Notes under the pieces: model-generated
The model's database searches: none
What the model saw: the letters and a program-made list of their open reading frames with translations, nothing else
Told to the model about the DNA's origin: nothing
Made by a program: the position numbers and the translations under genes
Part shown: positions 5,036 to 8,700 of the stretch, in pieces
Layout of the letters: the number at the start of each line of letters is the position of its first letter
How positions within the stretch are numbered: position 1 is the stretch's first letter
Origin: an uncultured Propionibacteriaceae bacterium
Lineage (GTDB): Bacteria; Actinomycetota; Actinomycetes; Propionibacteriales; Propionibacteriaceae
Reading direction: 5' to 3'
Assembly (NCBI GenBank): GCA_937859105.1
Contig: CALMAD010000236.1
Span: forward strand, 1 to 8,700
DNA: 8,700 nt

Positions 5036-6862
5036 GTGCCGACCGAGAATGACGCGACCACCCTGCTGGTCGCATCGGCCGGCGGCCACCTGGCCGAGCT
5101 CATCGCGCTCGCCCCGCGCCTCGTGCCGCAGGGGCCCATGGTGTGGGCCGTCCCCGACTCCCCTCAGGCGCGCGACCTGCTCGCCGGAGAATCGGTCGAC
5201 CCGACCCCCGACGTCCCGCAGCGGGACGTGCTGGCCGCCCTCCGGACGATCCCGCGCGCGCTCATGCGCATCCGCCGCCACCGCGTCCGGCGCATCGTCT
5301 CGACCGGGGCGGGGCTCGCCGTGCCGTTCTTCGTCGTCGGTCGCGCGCTCGGGATCGAGTGCCACTACGTCGAGAGCGCGGCACGCGTGGCGACGCCGAG
5401 CCTGACCGGCAGCACGGTGTCGCGCCTGCCCGGCGTCCGGCTGTACACGCAGTACCGCACCGCGGCGCGCCACGCCTGGCATTACCGCGGCTCGGTCTTC
5501 GACGGCTATCAGGTGAGCGAGCATGCGTCCCCCGGGCCGCGCCGTGCGCGGCGGATCGTCGTGACCCTTGGCACGATGCGCGCCTACGATTACGGCCGCG
5601 CCGTCGCCGCCGTGTTGCGCCTGCTGCCGCAGATCGCGACACGCGACGTGGAGGTGCTGTGGCAGACCGGCTGCACCGACGTCAGCGGATTCCCCATCGA
5701 AGGCCACGACTTCGTCGACCCGTCGGTGCTGGCCGACGCGATGGAGGACGCCGACCTCGTCATCGCCCACGCCGGCGTCGGCTCGGCGCTCATGGCGCTC
5801 GATCACGGCAAATGCCCGATCCTGCTGCCGCGCAAGCACCAGTACGGCGAACACGTGGACGATCATCAGCAGCTCATCGCCGACGAGCTCTCCGGACGCG
5901 GGCTGGCGATCCAGTCCGATCCCGACGCCTTCACCGCCGCCGACGTCACCCGGGCGATGGCGACGGTGATCAGCCCCAACGACCGGCCGTCCCCGTTCGT
6001 GCTGCTCTCCGACGAGCACGCCGAGACCGAGTTGGAGGCCATCGGCAGCCCGCGCACCCAGCCGAAGACCGGACGCCTCGCGGCGCTGAAGCGCGCCGTG
6101 TCCGCGACCGGGCTGCAGGCACGGCTGGCGTCCGAGAGGCTGCTGCGCCGGCGGGCCACGCCCCTGCAGATCGTCGGGGGCGACCGCATCCTCGTCGTGA
6201 CACCGCACCCCGACGACGAGACGCTCGGCGCGGGCGCCCTCATGGCGCACGCCGCCCAGGTCGGCGCCCAGGTGCGCATCGTCGCCGCGACGCGCGGGGC
6301 GCACGCGGCCGGCGTCCAGGATGTGCAGCTCGCCCAGGCCCGGGCCGGCGAGTTGCTCGAGGCGGCCGAGGCGCTGGGCCTGGCCCGGGAGGACGTGCGG
6401 CAGCTCGACCTGCCGGACGGCGCCCTCGGCGGGTCGCTCGCCGAGCTCACCGACGTGATCGCCGAGGAGATCGATCGGTTCCGGCCGACCATCGTCGCGG
6501 TGACCGCGCTCGAGGAGCCCCACCCCGACCACGCGGCCGCGGCGCAGGCGTTGCGGGCCGCCCTTCGCCGGACGCCCCAGCGGCCGCTCCATCTCGAGTA
6601 CCCCGTGTGGCTGTGGGCGTCCTGGCCGTTCTCCAGCGCGACGAGCCTCAGCAAGGGTGCGGTGTCGCTGGCGCGCAGCAGGATGCTGAGCGTCCCGGTG
6701 AACGGCGTCGCGCGCGTCAAGAGCGCCGCGCTGGACGCCCACGCCACGCAGATGGGCGCCGCCGGCGACACCCTGGCACTGCCGCCGGACGTCGTGTCGC
6801 GCGCCCAGCGGGACGAGTTGTATTTCGTGATCGACGACCCTGCGAAGGTGAACGCCCGATGA
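5036..6862 (+). CDS. Three-domain fusion: Alg14-like + Alg13-like glycosyltransferase + PIG-L/LmbE deacetylase
   Basis: One uninterrupted 608-residue frame joins three modules. Residues about 8-160 are Alg14-like: SAGGHLAEL (14-22), STGAGLAVPFF (89-99) and HYVESAARV (110-118). Residues about 172-310 are Alg13-like, the C-terminal half of a GT28-type GT-B enzyme: VVTLGT (175-180), AHAGVGSALMAL (244-255) and PRKHQYGEHVDDHQ (265-278), the UDP-sugar site. After an arginine/lysine-rich linker (about 340-383) comes a PIG-L/LmbE domain (384-605): TPHPDDE (389-395) with metal ligands H391 and D394 and likely general base D393, PHPDH (495-499) with H499 as third ligand, and ALDAHATQ (566-572 region). 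Alg13/Alg14 normally work as separate subunits adding GlcNAc (or another hexose in some bacteria) to a lipid-linked sugar; PIG-L enzymes remove N-acetyl from GlcNAc. I infer coupled GlcNAc transfer and deacetylation at the membrane. All key residues are present. The stop overlaps the next start (ATGA). Confidence 0.9.
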   Translation: MPTENDATTLLVASAGGHLAELIALAPRLVPQGPMVWAVPDSPQARDLLAGESVDPTPDVPQRDVLAALRTIPRALMRIRRHRVRRIVSTGAGLAVPFFVVGRALGIECHYVESAARVATPSLTGSTVSRLPGVRLYTQYRTAARHAWHYRGSVFDGYQVSEHASPGPRRARRIVVTLGTMRAYDYGRAVAAVLRLLPQIATRDVEVLWQTGCTDVSGFPIEGHDFVDPSVLADAMEDADLVIAHAGVGSALMALDHGKCPILLPRKHQYGEHVDDHQQLIADELSGRGLAIQSDPDAFTAADVTRAMATVISPNDRPSPFVLLSDEHAETELEAIGSPRTQPKTGRLAALKRAVSATGLQARLASERLLRRRATPLQIVGGDRILVVTPHPDDETLGAGALMAHAAQVGAQVRIVAATRGAHAAGVQDVQLAQARAGELLEAAEALGLAREDVRQLDLPDGALGGSLAELTDVIAEEIDRFRPTIVAVTALEEPHPDHAAAAQALRAALRRTPQRPLHLEYPVWLWASWPFSSATSLSKGAVSLARSRMLSVPVNGVARVKSAALDAHATQMGAAGDTLALPPDVVSRAQRDELYFVIDDPAKVNAR

Positions 6863-7911
6863 TCGCATCCACGGTGAAGGACGCCGCGCGCCAGATCCGG
6901 CAGTGGCAGCGTGATCGCGAGCACGACGCCGCCCGCATTCCGGTGAGCGCCGAGCAGGTCGGGCCTCCGCGCGCGCTGTTCCTGACGCCGGACACCAACG
7001 TGCCGGCCGGCGGCATCCGGGTGATGTACCGGCATGTCGACATCCTGAACTCGGCGGGCATCCCCGCGACGATCCTGCACCAGCGGCCCGGCTTCCGGTG
7101 CACGTGGTTCGACAACGACACCGATGTGACCGACGTGACGGCGGCCAGCGTCGGTCCGCGGGATCTGCTGGTCATCGGCGAGCTGCAGACCGACCTGCTG
7201 CCGCGGCGCGGCATCAACGTCCGGCACGTCGTGCTGAACCAGAGCGGCCACCTCACCTGGGACACCCACCCGGATGCCGTAGACGCCCACTACGCGTCGC
7301 CGCAGGCGCCGCTGGCCACGATCGTCGTCTCCGAGCAGTCGCGGCGGCTGGTCTCGCTGGCGTTCCCCGATCAGGACGTCCGCCGCGTCCACCTGTTCGT
7401 GGACACCGACCTGTTCCACCCGCTGGACGGCCTGCCCGCCCGCCGGCTGGTCTACATGCCGCGCCGCGGCCTGCGCGAGGCGCAGATGGCGCTGCGGCTG
7501 CTGAAGAACACGGGCGCGCTCGACGGCTGGGAGGTTCGACCGTTGGACGGCCTCACGCAGACCCAGGTCGCGGCCGAACTGCGCAACAGCCGGTTGTTCC
7601 TGTCGACCACGTTCCAGGAGGGCTTCGGCTACCCGGTCGCCGAGGCGATGGCCTCCGGGGTGTTCGTGGTCGGGTCGCACGGCTTCGGCGGGCAGGAGCT
7701 CTTCGACGGCGGTCACGCCCGCGCGGTCGCCCACGGCGACGTCCTCGGGCTCGTGGACGCCGTCAGTGAGCTGACCGCCGCCGACGCGGCCGACCCCGAC
7801 GCGCTGCGTGGGCCGGCGCTCGGCGCCCGGGAGTTCATCGCGTCCACCTATACGCGTGAGGCCGAGCGGCGCGACGTGGTGGCCGCCTACAGCGACCTCG
7901 TCCTGAACTGA
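6859..7911 (+). CDS. GT-B glycosyltransferase (GT4/GT1-like)
   Basis: A 350-residue protein. After a polar basic N-terminal stretch (about 1-36) the first Rossmann half starts at ALFLTPDTNVPAGGIRVMYRHV (about 39-60), with the glycine loop typical of the acceptor domain. The C-terminal half begins near RLVYMPRRG (about 196-204) and holds STTFQEGFGYPVAEAMASG (249-267), including the EX7E pair E254 and E262 that contacts the donor nucleotide-sugar in GT4-like enzymes, then GGQELFDGG (277-285). It has no membrane helix and should act at the cytoplasmic face on the same lipid-linked repeat unit as its neighbours. The sugar is unknown. The ATG overlaps the fusion gene's stop (ATGA), and AAGGTG 8 bases upstream gives a ribosome site. 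A longer reading frame entering from 5143 in this frame is a high-GC shadow of the fusion gene. The unit ends here; no clear intrinsic terminator follows. Confidence 0.87.
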   Translation: MIASTVKDAARQIRQWQRDREHDAARIPVSAEQVGPPRALFLTPDTNVPAGGIRVMYRHVDILNSAGIPATILHQRPGFRCTWFDNDTDVTDVTAASVGPRDLLVIGELQTDLLPRRGINVRHVVLNQSGHLTWDTHPDAVDAHYASPQAPLATIVVSEQSRRLVSLAFPDQDVRRVHLFVDTDLFHPLDGLPARRLVYMPRRGLREAQMALRLLKNTGALDGWEVRPLDGLTQTQVAAELRNSRLFLSTTFQEGFGYPVAEAMASGVFVVGSHGFGGQELFDGGHARAVAHGDVLGLVDAVSELTAADAADPDALRGPALGAREFIASTYTREAERRDVVAAYSDLVLN

Positions 7912-7936
7912 CCCCCCCCGGACGCCCGCCGACCGC

Positions 7937-8686
7937 TCAGTCGCGCACCAGGTTCCGCAGGATCGGCAGCACCGCCGCCCGCGCGAGCGGGTCGAGCAGG
8001 GAGTGGTCCATGCGGAACTCCAGCGTCGTCGTGAGGCGTCCCCCGGCCGCCTGCGCCCTCCGCACCGCCTCCTCGCCGCGCTGCAGCCGGAACGCCTCCC
8101 AGTCGAGACGCGAGAACGCGAGGACGACCTCGGTCTGCCGGGACGCGCGCGTCAGCAGCGGCCCCGGAACGTTGAAGTGGAGCACCGACCCGAGCTGTTC
8201 CCACACGACGTACGGCATGTGCGTCTTCGCCCACGTCCGCAGTCGGCGCTTCAGGCTGTGCTCGTTGCGCTCCTCGACGACCTCCAGGTCTTCCGGCGAG
8301 GTGATCTCGTTCGCGAACGGCGGGACGTCCTCGATCTCCGGCGCCCACGACAGGACGTTCAACGCGCACACCCGGGCGAGCTGCTGCGCGACGATCGTCA
8401 TCAGCAGGAAGTAGCCGCCCGAGCAGAGGCCGGCCGCGACCGGCGTCCGGCCGCTCGCGCGGGTGAGGTAGCCGACGGCGTCCGCCACGTCTTGCAGCAT
8501 CGCGCGGCTGAACGAGAAGGGCTGGGTGAGCTCGTCGAAGTCGGCGGCGTCCCCCACCCCGCTGCGGTCGAAGCGCAGCGAGAACGTGCCCTCCTCGACC
8601 GCCAGCCGCCGGGACGCCCACGACCACATGCCGCTCGGCCCGTCCATGGGTTCGGAGCTGCCGGCGAGCAGGAGGAGGGCGGAGCG
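7937..8686 (-). CDS. Alpha/beta hydrolase with Cys nucleophile elbow (5' end missing)
   Basis: A minus-strand frame converging on the glycosyltransferase unit with a 25-base gap. An ATG at 8647 gives 236 residues, but the frame continues upstream as SALLLLAGSSEP, which looks like the first core strand and oxyanion loop of the fold, so the true start lies beyond the window. Numbering from 8647: LRFDRSGVGD (24-33), then AAGLCSGGYFLL (71-82) with the elbow G-x-C-x-G and Cys75 in the nucleophile place. The likely acid is D182 (AFSRLD) and the likely histidine H215 (RMDHSLLDP). Cysteine instead of serine here is known in some hydrolases, for example dienelactone hydrolase. GLCSG-type hydrolases occur, to my knowledge, near surface-polysaccharide genes. 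The substrate is unknown; deacylation or esterification of a polymer substituent or lipid is only a guess. Bases after 8686 are probably adapter. Confidence 0.8.
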   Translation of the reverse strand, partial: RSALLLLAGSSEPMDGPSGMWSWASRRLAVEEGTFSLRFDRSGVGDAADFDELTQPFSFSRAMLQDVADAVGYLTRASGRTPVAAGLCSGGYFLLMTIVAQQLARVCALNVLSWAPEIEDVPPFANEITSPEDLEVVEERNEHSLKRRLRTWAKTHMPYVVWEQLGSVLHFNVPGPLLTRASRQTEVVLAFSRLDWEAFRLQRGEEAVRRAQAAGGRLTTTLEFRMDHSLLDPLARAAVLPILRNLVRD

Positions 8687-8700
8687 AGATCGGAAGAGCA
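8687..8700. other. Sequencing-adapter remnant (Illumina TruSeq-type)
   Basis: The last 14 bases, AGATCGGAAGAGCA, are identical to the beginning of the common Illumina adapter. They sit exactly at the end of the window, as expected for untrimmed adapter at a contig end. They should not be counted as genomic, and the residues they would encode in the hydrolase frame should be ignored. Confidence 0.85.

Noticed and set aside
4892..6868. Long minus-strand open frame (658 codons) opposite the fusion gene
   Set aside because: Same shadow composition, no recognisable motif, while the plus strand carries conserved catalytic motifs throughout.
5143..7911. A 922-codon open frame covering the fusion gene and the GT-B gene
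   Set aside because: Only its last 350 codons (from 6859) show a protein family. The upstream part is Arg/Pro-rich, low-complexity text from the wrong frame of a high-GC gene, and it overlaps the well-supported fusion gene.
7912..7919. Run of eight C as a possible phase-variable tract or terminator part
   Set aside because: It lies in the 25-base gap between two convergent stops, so slippage would not alter either protein, and no hairpin plus U-run is associated with it.
1..8700. Mobile element, CRISPR array, tRNA or rRNA
   Set aside because: No transposase or integrase motifs, terminal repeats, spaced direct repeats or conserved RNA sequences were seen on either strand.

Overview
The window is very GC-rich double-stranded bacterial DNA with almost no non-coding space, strong third-position G/C bias, Shine-Dalgarno sites and ATGA stop/start overlaps. 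This suggests a high-GC actinobacterium. The family Microbacteriaceae or a neighbour is only a guess from protein style. No rRNA, tRNA, CRISPR array, insertion sequence or integrase is visible. The window is part of a surface-polysaccharide (exopolysaccharide or capsule-like) locus of the Wzx/Wzy type.

Layout. Positions 1-572 (minus strand, cut by the window start) encode a single-pass membrane protein with a Wzz-like extracytoplasmic region. A 128-bp divergent spacer follows, with a candidate promoter. It leads into an overlapping plus-strand unit: a short Wzz-like chain-length protein without a kinase domain (701-1378), an O-antigen ligase/Wzy-type polymerase (1375-2730) and a Wzx-type flippase (2717-4195). 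An 87-bp spacer (4196-4282) then holds a LacI-operator-like palindrome, a second palindrome and a good sigma-70/SigA-type promoter. This starts a second unit: a StrF-like GT-A glycosyltransferase (4283-5014), a three-domain Alg14-Alg13-PIG-L fusion (5036-6862) and a GT-B glycosyltransferase (6859-7911). On the minus strand, converging on this unit, is an alpha/beta hydrolase with a cysteine in the nucleophile elbow (7937-8686, start missing).

How the genes could work together (inference). The three glycosyltransferases extend a lipid-linked repeat unit at the cytoplasmic face. The Alg14/Alg13 module would add a sugar, probably GlcNAc, and the fused PIG-L module would remove its acetyl group, leaving a free amino sugar. 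The flippase exports the unit, the Wzy-like protein polymerises it, and the Wzz-like proteins set chain length. No initiating phosphoglycosyltransferase and no tyrosine kinase lie in the window, so the locus is incomplete here.

Most notable points: the Alg14-Alg13-deacetylase fusion; the LacI-like operator and promoter that split assembly genes from transferase genes; the divergent pair of Wzz-like proteins; and the last 14 bases (8687-8700), which exactly match the start of the common Illumina adapter and so are probably not genomic.
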